Assembly (NCBI GenBank): GCA_958444395.1
Contig: CAUCOL010000091.1
Span: 1-7,288 of the forward strand
Origin: an uncultured Lachnospiraceae bacterium
Lineage (GTDB): Bacteria > Bacillota > Clostridia > Lachnospirales > Lachnospiraceae
Direction: 5' to 3'
DNA length: 7,288 bases
In this document: piece after piece, positions 1-6,822 of the stretch
Layout: each line of letters begins with the position of its first letter
Numbering within the stretch: the first letter of the stretch is position 1
Translations under genes and position numbers: made by a program
Notes under the pieces: model-generated
What the model saw: only the letters and a program-made list of their open reading frames with translations
What the model was told of the DNA's origin: nothing
Databases searched by the model: none

Positions 1-541
1 TCTCTTTGTTTATGCCCCCATCTATCTCAATCAGATAATCAAGTCCTTTTTCACGACGAATCTGATTCAGCTGCGTAATCTTGTGTAATGTCTCCGGAAT
101 CAACTTCTGACCGCCAAATCCCGGATGTACCCCCATAACCAATACCATATCCAGCTGTGATAAAAACGGCTCGATCACAGATACCGGTGTTTCCGGATTC
201 AGAGAAACTGCCACCTTGACCGGATACTGCTTCATTGCCTGAATCGTCTGCTCCAGATTCTCACAGGCTTCTGCATGCACGGTAATGCTGTCCGCTCCTG
301 CCTCTATAAATTCCTTCAGATAACGGATCGGCTCCTGAATCATCAAATGAACATCAAACAAAAGCTTTGTTTCTTTACGTATAGAAGAAATCACAGGCAT
401 ACCAAAAGAAATAGATGGTACAAACTGTCCGTCCATTACATCTACATGAAGATAGTGTATTCCCATCTTCTCTACTACCTGTATACACTCCCCTAATCGG
501 TTAAAATCTGCCGATAATATCGATGGTGCCAATTCTTTCAT
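1..541 (-). CDS. rpe: Ribulose-phosphate 3-epimerase, N-terminal 180 residues (cut by window edge)
   Basis: Rpe interconverts D-ribulose 5-phosphate and D-xylulose 5-phosphate in the cytosolic pentose phosphate pathway. The open frame begins at ATG 541 with MKELAPSILSADF, the family's usual N-terminus, and runs off the left edge after 180 codons of an expected ~215-220. The (beta/alpha)8-barrel metal and catalytic residues are visible: H32 and D34 in LHVDVMDG, H65 in FDVHLM, and D174 in EIDGG, with D34 and D174 the expected acid/base pair. The phosphate-binding loop PGFGGQ is at 140-145, here preceded by MGVH rather than the MTVN of B. subtilis. The start is fixed by a GGAGGG site four bases upstream. 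It follows rsgA after 27 bases, as in B. subtilis, where thiN comes next (outside this window). The family assignment is near certain; the C-terminus cannot be judged. Confidence 0.97.
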   Translation of the reverse strand, partial: MKELAPSILSADFNRLGECIQVVEKMGIHYLHVDVMDGQFVPSISFGMPVISSIRKETKLLFDVHLMIQEPIRYLKEFIEAGADSITVHAEACENLEQTIQAMKQYPVKVAVSLNPETPVSVIEPFLSQLDMVLVMGVHPGFGGQKLIPETLHKITQLNQIRREKGLDYLIEIDGGINKE

Positions 542-545
542 AATT

Positions 546-551
546 CCCTCC
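546..551 (-). promoter_or_regulatory. Ribosome binding site of rpe
   Basis: GGAGGG on the minus strand lies four bases before the rpe ATG at 541. It sits inside the 27-base gap after the rsgA stop (542-568), the longest certain intergenic stretch in the window. The strong site suggests rpe is translated independently rather than by read-through coupling. Confidence 0.85.
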
Positions 552-568
552 ATACCAGCGTATATTCT

Positions 569-1465
569 CTATCGTTTTCTGCCGGGATTATATCGGTCTG
601 CCTCACTCAGTTCTTCATAAAACTGCTTGTAATTCTCATACCGGCTGACGGATATCTTTCCCTGCTCCAGCGCTTCCTTCACCCTGCAGTCCGGCTCACT
701 GATGTGTGCACAGCCCAAAAATCTGCATTCGTCACGATAGCGCAAAAACTCCGGATAATATTCTTTCAGTTCTTCCTTCTCCATCTGTGGAAGACGCAGT
801 GAGGTAAAACCCGGTGTATCCATAATATATGTCTGTGCCCCCAGATAAAATAACTCTGAATGCCTTGTAGTATGTTTTCCTCTTTTGATCTTATCACTAA
901 TGTCCCCGGTTTTCATATTTGCTTCCGGGAACAATAGATTCATAACAGATGACTTGCCGACACCGGACGGTCCTGCCAATACCGTCGTTCTGCCCTGCAG
1001 AATCTGCCGAAACTTCTCCAGTCCCTCACCGGTCACTGTGCTGGTGATCACCACCTGTGCATCATTTCCGGAGTACTGCTGTGCCAGTGTCTCTATCTCC
1101 TGCCGGTCCAGATCATCGCTCTTATTAAAGCATATGACCGTCGGAATCGCCTGTGTCTCCATCATAAGTAAAAAACGATCTAGCAGATTCAGATTTGGTT
1201 TTGGATAAGACAGGGCAAATACAACAGCCGCCTGATCCACATTGGCAACTGCCGGACGGATCAGCTGGTTCTTACGGGGCAGAATCTTTGCAATGCTGCC
1301 AAGACGCTCCGTTTCATCCAGAATGTCTAACTCCACATCGTCTCCAACCAACGGCTTTTTATTTTCTTTGCGAAAGATGCCTTTCGCCTTGCATTCCACG
1401 ATTCCAAGTTCACTGGTATATACATAATAGAAACCGCCGATTCCCCGAATGATTTTTCCTTTCAT
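569..1465 (-). CDS. rsgA: Ribosome small-subunit-dependent GTPase RsgA (YjeQ/CpgA)
   Basis: RsgA is a circularly permuted GTPase that checks late 30S subunit maturation; B. subtilis CpgA is also a substrate of the PrkC kinase. The 298-residue protein matches the family length. An N-terminal OB-fold (about 1-70, with the GIFRK and PLVGD stretches) precedes the permuted G domain, where G4 NKSD (114-117) comes before G1 GPSGVGKS (165-172), G2 HTTRH (198-202) and G3 DTPG (216-219). The C-terminal zinc site is C247, C252, H254 and C260 in the spacing C-x4-C-x-H-x5-C. All key residues are present. Start ATG 1465 shares one base with the kinase stop (TAATG), and the nearest purine-rich site (AAAAAGG) is about ten bases upstream, so translation probably depends on termination of the kinase gene. 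Thr160-Thr161 just before G1 aligns, from memory, with the CpgA phosphorylation site. Confidence 0.98.
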   Translation of the reverse strand: MKGKIIRGIGGFYYVYTSELGIVECKAKGIFRKENKKPLVGDDVELDILDETERLGSIAKILPRKNQLIRPAVANVDQAAVVFALSYPKPNLNLLDRFLLMMETQAIPTVICFNKSDDLDRQEIETLAQQYSGNDAQVVITSTVTGEGLEKFRQILQGRTTVLAGPSGVGKSSVMNLLFPEANMKTGDISDKIKRGKHTTRHSELFYLGAQTYIMDTPGFTSLRLPQMEKEELKEYYPEFLRYRDECRFLGCAHISEPDCRVKEALEQGKISVSRYENYKQFYEELSEADRYNPGRKR

Positions 1466-3543
1466 TACCGGCTTACCTTTTTGATCTCTACACTGTATGA
1501 ACCGGATACTTCCTGACCATCCTTATATACTGTGACAGTTCCTGTGCCTTCTGTCCAGCCTTCGATACTGAAGCTTCTAGGGAAATCATCGTAACTTAAT
1601 GTTCCCTTCCATACCGTCTGCGGATCTTTGCCTTCCTGAGACAATACCAGCTTGATCGTCGCCGGATTATCCTCTGGATAATCAAATGGGTTGGAACTGA
1701 TCGTTACACTTCCCTCATAAGAGTACTTCGTCTCCGGTGTTGCTGTTGCCTTCGGTGTCGCAGTTGCCTTTGGTCCCTTACTGATCGAATATCCGACCAC
1801 AGTACCACGGCTTACTTTCTGACCACGTGTGATCGTCTGGCTTGCCACTTCACCTGCTTTATACTGATCCGAATATACATACGTAACATTCGTAGAATTA
1901 CCTTTCAAACCAACGTCTGCCAGCTTCTCTAATGCGACTGCTTCTGTCTTTCCGACGATATTTGGTACAACCACCTGATCGCTTTCCGGTCCCTTACTGA
2001 TCAGCAGACGCACACTGCTGCCTGCCTGCACACTGGAACCGATCACAGGATCTGTACCGACTACTTTTCCCTCTGCAACACTGTCATCATACTGCTCAAC
2101 CGAACCACTGACAGAAAGACCGACTGCCTCGATCGCCTGCTTAGCTGCGTCCTGTGTATAATTCTTCACATCCGGAACCACGGTACCATCACTTTCCTGG
2201 CTGTAATAGATCGTTACTGACGATCCCTGCTGTGCCATCTCTCCCTCTTTTGGTTTCTGGTCCGTGACTACATTTATGTCCTCATCGGACTCAACCGGCT
2301 CCAGTGTCCACTTAAAACCGCTGTCTTCCAGGAGTTTCTCCGCATCCTCTAATGTCTCACCGACGATTCCAGGAACAGCCACTTCACCCTCTGCTGCCGA
2401 TCCACCCGGCGTTGCCGTCGCTTCCGAGGTGGTACTGTTCTTTCCGCCGGAGCGTCCCCACCAGCCGGCAAATTTACCAATGATCAGGAGAACGCCCACG
2501 ATCAGTATCACTGCCACTACGGCACTGCAGACTTTTAAGATCTTCTCCAGCTTCGGATCGATCGCATCCTCATCCACAGCAGGTTCTGTCTCTTCCGACT
2601 CTACCGGCTCCGGATCCACGACTACCTTAGATGCATTCTTGATCTCAGACAGTTCCTGATCCGAGATCTTAATGGTAGGTGAAGAATCTACTACCATAGA
2701 CTCCAATGTAACATACGCACCATCCGGTTCACTGGTTGCTCTCTTCAGATCCGAGATCAGGGATGCTGCTGTCAGATACCGCATCTCCGGCTTTTTCTGC
2801 ATACATTTCTGTACGATCTTGGATAAACTATGCGGAATCTGCGGCTCAATCTGATCCAGAGGTGTCGCATCATCCTGAATATGTGCCAGAGCCACCGTAA
2901 CGGTACTGTCTCCTTCAAACGGCACACTGCCGGATAACATTTCATACATCGTGACACCCAGTGAATAGATATCACTCTTTTCATCGCTATAGCCACCACG
3001 CGCCTGTTCCGGACTGATGTAATGCACTGATCCCATTGCATTGGATGTGATCGTATTTGACGTAGCTGCTTTGGCAATGCCAAAGTCTGTCACCTTCACC
3101 TTACCCTCTTTGGATATGATGATATTCTGTGGCTTGATGTCACGGTGTATGATATGGTTATCATGCGCTGCTTCCATACCCTGTGCGATCTGGATCGCTA
3201 TACCGATCGCCTCATTGACATCCAGCTTGCCTTTTTTCTCTATAAACTTCTTTAATGTGATGCCTTCGACCAGCTCCATCACGATGTAATACAGACCATC
3301 GTCCTCTCCTACATCATATACATTTACAATATTCGGATGGGACAGTCCTGCGACAGACTGTGCCTCCGCACGGAACTTCGTAACAAACTTAGCATCATTA
3401 CTGTATTCCTGTTTTAATATTTTGATAGCTACAAAACGATTCAGTCGATGACATTTTGCCTTATACACGTCTGCCATTCCGCCTGAACCCACTTTATCAA
3501 TTATCTCATATCGGTCACTAATTAACATACCCGGATTAATCAT
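1465..3543 (-). CDS. prkC: Membrane Ser/Thr protein kinase with three PASTA repeats (PrkC/Stk1 family)
   Basis: This is a Hanks-type receptor kinase, 692 residues, expected to bind peptidoglycan fragments outside and phosphorylate cytosolic proteins. Kinase domain, about 13-270: glycine loop GSGGMADVY (19-27), K41 in VAIK, catalytic loop HRDIKPQN (133-140), DFG (153-155), a Thr/Ser-rich activation loop (T161, S162, T164, T166, S167) and SPEQ (177-180). All catalytic residues are intact. A strongly acidic stretch (310-330) and three lysines precede one membrane segment (about 338-356), giving N-in/C-out topology. Outside come three PASTA repeats (about 388-450, 454-520, 524-591), a Thr-Pro linker (591-606) and an 86-residue beta-rich tail (607-692). 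B. subtilis PrkC also carries a C-terminal Ig-like domain, so the tail may be equivalent, but I cannot assign its family. Start ATG 3543 has GGAGG six bases upstream and lies 12 bases after the phosphatase gene. Confidence 0.97.
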   Translation of the reverse strand: MINPGMLISDRYEIIDKVGSGGMADVYKAKCHRLNRFVAIKILKQEYSNDAKFVTKFRAEAQSVAGLSHPNIVNVYDVGEDDGLYYIVMELVEGITLKKFIEKKGKLDVNEAIGIAIQIAQGMEAAHDNHIIHRDIKPQNIIISKEGKVKVTDFGIAKAATSNTITSNAMGSVHYISPEQARGGYSDEKSDIYSLGVTMYEMLSGSVPFEGDSTVTVALAHIQDDATPLDQIEPQIPHSLSKIVQKCMQKKPEMRYLTAASLISDLKRATSEPDGAYVTLESMVVDSSPTIKISDQELSEIKNASKVVVDPEPVESEETEPAVDEDAIDPKLEKILKVCSAVVAVILIVGVLLIIGKFAGWWGRSGGKNSTTSEATATPGGSAAEGEVAVPGIVGETLEDAEKLLEDSGFKWTLEPVESDEDINVVTDQKPKEGEMAQQGSSVTIYYSQESDGTVVPDVKNYTQDAAKQAIEAVGLSVSGSVEQYDDSVAEGKVVGTDPVIGSSVQAGSSVRLLISKGPESDQVVVPNIVGKTEAVALEKLADVGLKGNSTNVTYVYSDQYKAGEVASQTITRGQKVSRGTVVGYSISKGPKATATPKATATPETKYSYEGSVTISSNPFDYPEDNPATIKLVLSQEGKDPQTVWKGTLSYDDFPRSFSIEGWTEGTGTVTVYKDGQEVSGSYSVEIKKVSR
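1738..1773 (-). repeat. Two tandem 18-bp units encoding a Thr-Pro linker in the PASTA kinase
   Basis: Two adjacent copies of an 18-base unit encode PKATAT-PKATAT (kinase residues 591-602), followed by another Pro. The copies differ at only a few third positions, as expected of a recent or slippage-prone duplication. The linker joins the third PASTA repeat to the C-terminal domain. A similar ATATP peptide (residues 375-379) lies between the membrane segment and PASTA 1. Confidence 0.8.
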
Positions 3544-3549
3544 TCCAAA

Positions 3550-3554
3550 CCTCC
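3550..3554 (-). promoter_or_regulatory. Ribosome binding site of prkC
   Basis: GGAGG on the minus strand lies six bases before ATG 3543 and one base after the stop codon of the phosphatase gene. It supports this start over any internal Met of the kinase. Confidence 0.88.
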
Positions 3555-3555
3555 A

Positions 3556-4275
3556 TTATATCTGTACAAGAACTACAGTTATATTATCACTGCCACCATG
3601 TTCCTTTGCCTGCTGGATCAGTGTTTCGCCTGCTTCCTGCACACTCTCACTGTGACGTATGATGTATTCGATCTCTTCGTCTTCCACCATATTTGTCAGT
3701 CCATCGCTGCATAACATTACTATATCCGATGGCTTTACCTTAATCTCAAAATAATCTGCCTGTACTTCCTCATCGATCCCTAATGCTCTTGTAATAATAT
3801 TCTTCTGTGGATGTACCCTTGCTTCACTCTCTGTTATATTGCCTATCTTTACCATTTCTTCTACCAGAGAATGGTCTATCGTAATCTGCTGTAATTCTTC
3901 TTCTAATAAATATAAACGGGAATCGCCGATATTCGCCACATACAAAGTATTCCCCTGTAACGTGGCAGCTACCATCGTGGTTCCCATTCCATCATACTCC
4001 GTTTTTTCCTGTGCTGCCTGATATACGGTCTGATTTGCATAAGCAACCGCTTCCTCAAAAACCGATACCGGCGTTGTACTGTCACTCCCCTGAATCATAG
4101 AAACCATTCCTTCGATACAGAGCTTTGACGCATAATCTCCCGCTTTATGACCACCCATACCATCCGCAACAATAAACAGGTTCCGGAAACTACCCACAGG
4201 GCTTTCACTGCAATACACACTGTCCTGGTTCATTGATCTCTTGACACCAATATCGGTCTTTGAAAATGATCTCAT
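3556..4275 (-). CDS. prpC: PP2C-type protein phosphatase, partner of the PASTA kinase (PrpC/Stp)
   Basis: This is a soluble, metal-dependent phosphatase that removes phosphate from Ser/Thr residues, typically reversing the neighbouring kinase and dephosphorylating it. The 239 residues are a complete single PP2C domain. The N-terminal SKTDIGVKRSMNQDS is the usual beginning, with D18 a metal ligand. D38 and G39 in VADGMGGH, D191 in CSDGL and D230 in the GSDNIT ending complete the metal-binding set. GMGTTMVAA (97-105) and ANIGDSRLY (114-122) are further family motifs. There is no membrane segment or signal peptide. The ATG overlaps the rlmN stop (ATGA), and a strong AGGAGGGG site within the rlmN end fixes this start. 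The kinase gene begins 12 bases downstream, the arrangement expected of a co-expressed antagonist pair. Confidence 0.97.
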   Translation of the reverse strand: MRSFSKTDIGVKRSMNQDSVYCSESPVGSFRNLFIVADGMGGHKAGDYASKLCIEGMVSMIQGSDSTTPVSVFEEAVAYANQTVYQAAQEKTEYDGMGTTMVAATLQGNTLYVANIGDSRLYLLEEELQQITIDHSLVEEMVKIGNITESEARVHPQKNIITRALGIDEEVQADYFEIKVKPSDIVMLCSDGLTNMVEDEEIEYIIRHSESVQEAGETLIQQAKEHGGSDNITVVLVQI

Positions 4276-5318
4276 GTAGTTTCCCCTCCTTTGTCTTTAT
4301 TTCGTAACTGACCACAGGCAGCATCAATGTCACTGCCCATTTCCCTTCTTATAGTAACATTTGTGTGATTTTTTTCAAGTAAATTTTTAAATTCCTGTAT
4401 ATCTACGCCCTTTGACCGGGTGCCCATTCTTCCTTCCACGCTGTTGAGCGGAATCAGATTTACATGGCAATTCATACCGTGCAGCAGCGTATACAGCTGT
4501 CTGGCATGCTCCGGTGTATCATTGGTTCCCTCCACCATCGTATATTCAAAGGTGATCCGGCGCCCTGTTCTGTCAATATATGCTTTACAGGCCTGTATAA
4601 TTTCTGCAATGGAAAAACGGTTTGCTACCGGCATCATTGTTTTTCGGAGCGCATCGTTTGGTGCATGCAGTGAGATTGCCAGTGTGATCGTCAGATCCTC
4701 CTCCATCAGATCATAGATCCGGTTGACCAGTCCGCAGGTGGACAGGGTGATGTTCCGCTGGCTGATATTCAAGCCATGCTCATCGGACAGCATGCGGATG
4801 AAACGAATCACATTGTCATAGTTATCCAGCGGTTCGCCGATCCCCATGATGATCACATTGGAAACGCGCTCGCCGGTATATCTCTGAATCTCATAGATCT
4901 GATCCAGTATCTCCGAAGTCTGCAGGCTGCGCACCAGCCCCCCGACGGTCGAAGCACAGAAACGGCAGCCCATACGGCAGCCTACCTGTGAGGATACACA
5001 GACACTGTTTCCATGCTTATACTTCATCAGAACACTTTCTACTGTATTTCCATCAGACAGTTCCATCAGAAATTTACTTGTCCCATCCAGCTTAGACACC
5101 TGGCTCTTCACGATCCGCGCACCGGCGATCGTACAGGTCTGTTCCAGCTTTTCGCGAAATGCTTTGGATAGATTCGTCATTTCATCAAATGAAACGGCAA
5201 GTTTCTGATGCATCCACTGATATAACTGTTTTGCACGAAATGGTTTTTCGCCCAACCCGGAAACGGTCTCTTGCAGCTCGTCCCACGTCTGGCTCTTAAT
5301 GTCCATTTTTTCGTTCAT
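4272..5318 (-). CDS. rlmN: Dual-specificity 23S rRNA/tRNA adenine-C2 methyltransferase RlmN
   Basis: RlmN is a radical-SAM enzyme that makes 2-methyladenosine at 23S rRNA A2503 and at A37 of some tRNAs. From ATG 5318 it has 348 residues, the normal length. The N-terminal accessory region (about 1-95) includes GEKPFRAKQLYQWMH. The 4Fe-4S ligands are C114, C118 and C121 in GCRMGCRFC. The two catalytic cysteines of the methyl-transfer chemistry are C107 (CVSSQVGC) and C335 (DIDAACGQLR). GEPLDNYDNV (161-170) and SLHAPND (216-222) are further family motifs. The frame is open back to an ATG at 5381, but GGAGG six bases before 5318 and the family-like start MNEKMDIKS favour 5318. This gives a 23-base overlap with rsmB. 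At the other end it shares ATGA with the phosphatase gene. Cfr is unlikely because of the RlmN-like sequence and the operon position. Confidence 0.97.
   Translation of the reverse strand: MNEKMDIKSQTWDELQETVSGLGEKPFRAKQLYQWMHQKLAVSFDEMTNLSKAFREKLEQTCTIAGARIVKSQVSKLDGTSKFLMELSDGNTVESVLMKYKHGNSVCVSSQVGCRMGCRFCASTVGGLVRSLQTSEILDQIYEIQRYTGERVSNVIIMGIGEPLDNYDNVIRFIRMLSDEHGLNISQRNITLSTCGLVNRIYDLMEEDLTITLAISLHAPNDALRKTMMPVANRFSIAEIIQACKAYIDRTGRRITFEYTMVEGTNDTPEHARQLYTLLHGMNCHVNLIPLNSVEGRMGTRSKGVDIQEFKNLLEKNHTNVTIRREMGSDIDAACGQLRNKDKGGETT
4283..4290 (-). promoter_or_regulatory. Ribosome binding site of prpC inside the rlmN end
   Basis: AGGAGGGG on the minus strand lies seven bases before the phosphatase ATG (4275). 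It is also coding sequence for the last residues of RlmN (KDKGGETT). Confidence 0.87.
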
Positions 5319-6822
5319 CTGTTTCCTCCATCCTGTCTTTTCCTGTTTCTTTCTTCCGAAATACCGATACGAAAAATCCATCCGTTCCGGCTGTATCCGG
5401 CAGGATCTGTATCATCCCCTGCCCGCCGGTCTGTCCCTTTAAGACCTCCGGAAGCTGTTCCTCTATTGAAACCGGTTCAAAAGGAAGCTGTCTCTGTATC
5501 CACGACGCATTGTCCTCATTCTCTTCCTGTGCAATGGTACAGGTACTGAATATAAGTGTTCCGCCTGGTTTGACATACTGACTGACAACCGATAAGATTT
5601 TTCTCTGTTTGGCAGCCAGACTCTGTATGTCCTGTGGCATTGTTTTATATTTAATATCGCATTTCTTTCCGATCACGCCGAGTCCGGAGCATGGAAGATC
5701 TGCGATCACTACATCCGCTGTTTCGATCCATTCCTCGCGAAGCACTGTGGCATCACTTTTCTTCAGCTTGACATTGTGAATCCCCGTGCGGATCAGATTT
5801 TGTCGGATCAGGGACACTTTTTCTTCTGATATATCACAGGCAAAGATCCTGCCCTGTGCTTTCATCTTATCTGCCAGATGTAAAGATTTTCCGCCGGGTG
5901 CTGCACAGACATCGATCACAGTACTCTGTGTATCAACAGATGCCACATGACCTACCAGCATAGAGCTTTCATCCTGCACCTGAATCCAGCCCTTTTCAAA
6001 TGTCTCCAGCTGATCCAGTCTGCCATAATCTGACAGACGCAGTGCATATGAAAAAAACACACCATCCGATACCGTGACATCCTGTGCTTTAAGAGATTTA
6101 ACAATCTCCTCCCTGCTGCACTGTGTCAGATTGCAGCGCACAGTCGTTTCTCTGTCTTCCTTCAGAAAGCTCTGTAATATTTTCTCTGTTCGGTTTTCCC
6201 CGTATCTGTCCAGGAAACGGGACACGATCCATTCCGGCATAGAGTACCATACTGAGAAATGACGTACGATATTCTTCTTTCGTGACGGATATACCACATC
6301 ATCCCGAAAACGAGCCACATTTCGTAAGACGCCATTTACAAACCCCTTTAACGGCGTCAGCTTTCTGGCAACGGCCAGCTTGACTGCCTCATTACAGGCA
6401 GCACTGTCCGGCACCTGATCCATATAAAGGATCTGATATACTGACATACGCAGGATCTCCCGGATCGCAGGCTTCATCTTCGCCACCGGTGTCTTAGAAT
6501 AGCGATCGATCACATAGTCCAGTTCTATGCACCGTTCCACAGTTCCTTCTGTCAAACGTGTCAGAAATGCTCTGTCTCTCCGCTCCAGAAAAGCATATTT
6601 CTGCAATGTCTGATGCAGTGCCTTGTCACAATATTCCCCCTTATCCATGACCTGCAGTAAGATATCCAGTGCCAGTTCCCTGATATTTATGGTTCCTGCT
6701 GTCGGCATATTCTGATCCTTCTTTTTTCCCGGAATACCTCTGCCTCTCTGTCCTCCTGACCGGTTATCTGCTCTGCCTCCTAAGGCTCCCTGCCCATGCT
6801 TTTTATTCTCCATCATATCCAA
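5296..6822 (-). CDS. rsmB: 16S rRNA m5C967 methyltransferase RsmB, with Gly/Arg-rich N-terminal extension
   Basis: RsmB methylates C967 of 16S rRNA using S-adenosylmethionine. Counted from TTG 6822 there are 508 residues: an unusual Gly/Arg/Lys-rich leader (1-38), a NusB-like RNA-binding domain (about 46-175) and the Rossmann methyltransferase domain (about 225-489). SAM motif I is DVCAAPGGKS (304-313). Motif IV is DLPCSG (375-380, release cysteine C378) and motif VI is FSTCT (425-429, nucleophile C428). The start is unresolved. TTG 6822 has AAGGA seven bases upstream and overlaps the fmt stop. ATG 6816 and 6813 have no good site. ATG 6708 has AGAAGGA seven bases upstream and gives 470 residues, closer to the usual 430-450. 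The short form would leave a 94-base gap after fmt. The function is certain; the first 38 residues are not. Confidence 0.95.
   Translation of the reverse strand: MDMMENKKHGQGALGGRADNRSGGQRGRGIPGKKKDQNMPTAGTINIRELALDILLQVMDKGEYCDKALHQTLQKYAFLERRDRAFLTRLTEGTVERCIELDYVIDRYSKTPVAKMKPAIREILRMSVYQILYMDQVPDSAACNEAVKLAVARKLTPLKGFVNGVLRNVARFRDDVVYPSRKKNIVRHFSVWYSMPEWIVSRFLDRYGENRTEKILQSFLKEDRETTVRCNLTQCSREEIVKSLKAQDVTVSDGVFFSYALRLSDYGRLDQLETFEKGWIQVQDESSMLVGHVASVDTQSTVIDVCAAPGGKSLHLADKMKAQGRIFACDISEEKVSLIRQNLIRTGIHNVKLKKSDATVLREEWIETADVVIADLPCSGLGVIGKKCDIKYKTMPQDIQSLAAKQRKILSVVSQYVKPGGTLIFSTCTIAQEENEDNASWIQRQLPFEPVSIEEQLPEVLKGQTGGQGMIQILPDTAGTDGFFVSVFRKKETGKDRMEETDERKNGH
5325..5329 (-). promoter_or_regulatory. 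Ribosome binding site that sets the rlmN start, inside the rsmB end
   Basis: GGAGG on the minus strand is six bases (AAACAG) before ATG 5318. It decides the rlmN start against the upstream ATG at 5381. The site lies in codons for the charged C-terminal tail of RsmB (about residues 490-508), which looks dispensable for the fold. Confidence 0.87.
6716..6722 (-). promoter_or_regulatory. Candidate ribosome binding site for an alternative rsmB start at 6708
   Basis: AGAAGGA on the minus strand is seven bases before an in-frame ATG at 6708, where the protein would begin MPTAGTINIREL, much like typical RsmB N-termini. It competes with the weaker AAGGA at 6830-6834, seven bases before TTG 6822. Both sites could be used, giving two forms of the protein. 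Confidence 0.5.

Noticed and set aside
275..496. 73-codon plus-strand frame opposite rpe
   Set aside because: It lies antisense to conserved rpe codons; the Tyr/His-rich peptide resembles no known family.
542..568. Possible terminator or promoter in the rsgA-rpe gap
   Set aside because: The 27 bases contain no stem-loop with a T-run and no room for a promoter plus leader; only the rpe ribosome binding site is supported.
885..1208. 107-codon plus-strand frame opposite rsgA
   Set aside because: It is antisense to the intact G domain of rsgA, which explains the base pattern; no recognisable protein or ribosome binding site.
2264..2659. 131-codon plus-strand frame, Ser/Thr-rich, opposite the kinase
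   Set aside because: It is antisense to the membrane and PASTA-encoding part of prkC, has no family resemblance, and its bias is what the reverse of that coding sequence would give.
2772..3083. 103-codon minus-strand frame within prkC in another frame
   Set aside because: It overlaps the conserved kinase domain completely and has an Arg/Cys-rich composition typical of a shadow frame.
3555..3560. TATAAT on the minus strand just before prkC, a possible -10 promoter element
   Set aside because: It is formed by the end of prpC and its TAA stop. It abuts the GGAGG site, so a transcript would begin at or after the ribosome binding site, and there is no matching -35 element 16-18 bases upstream.
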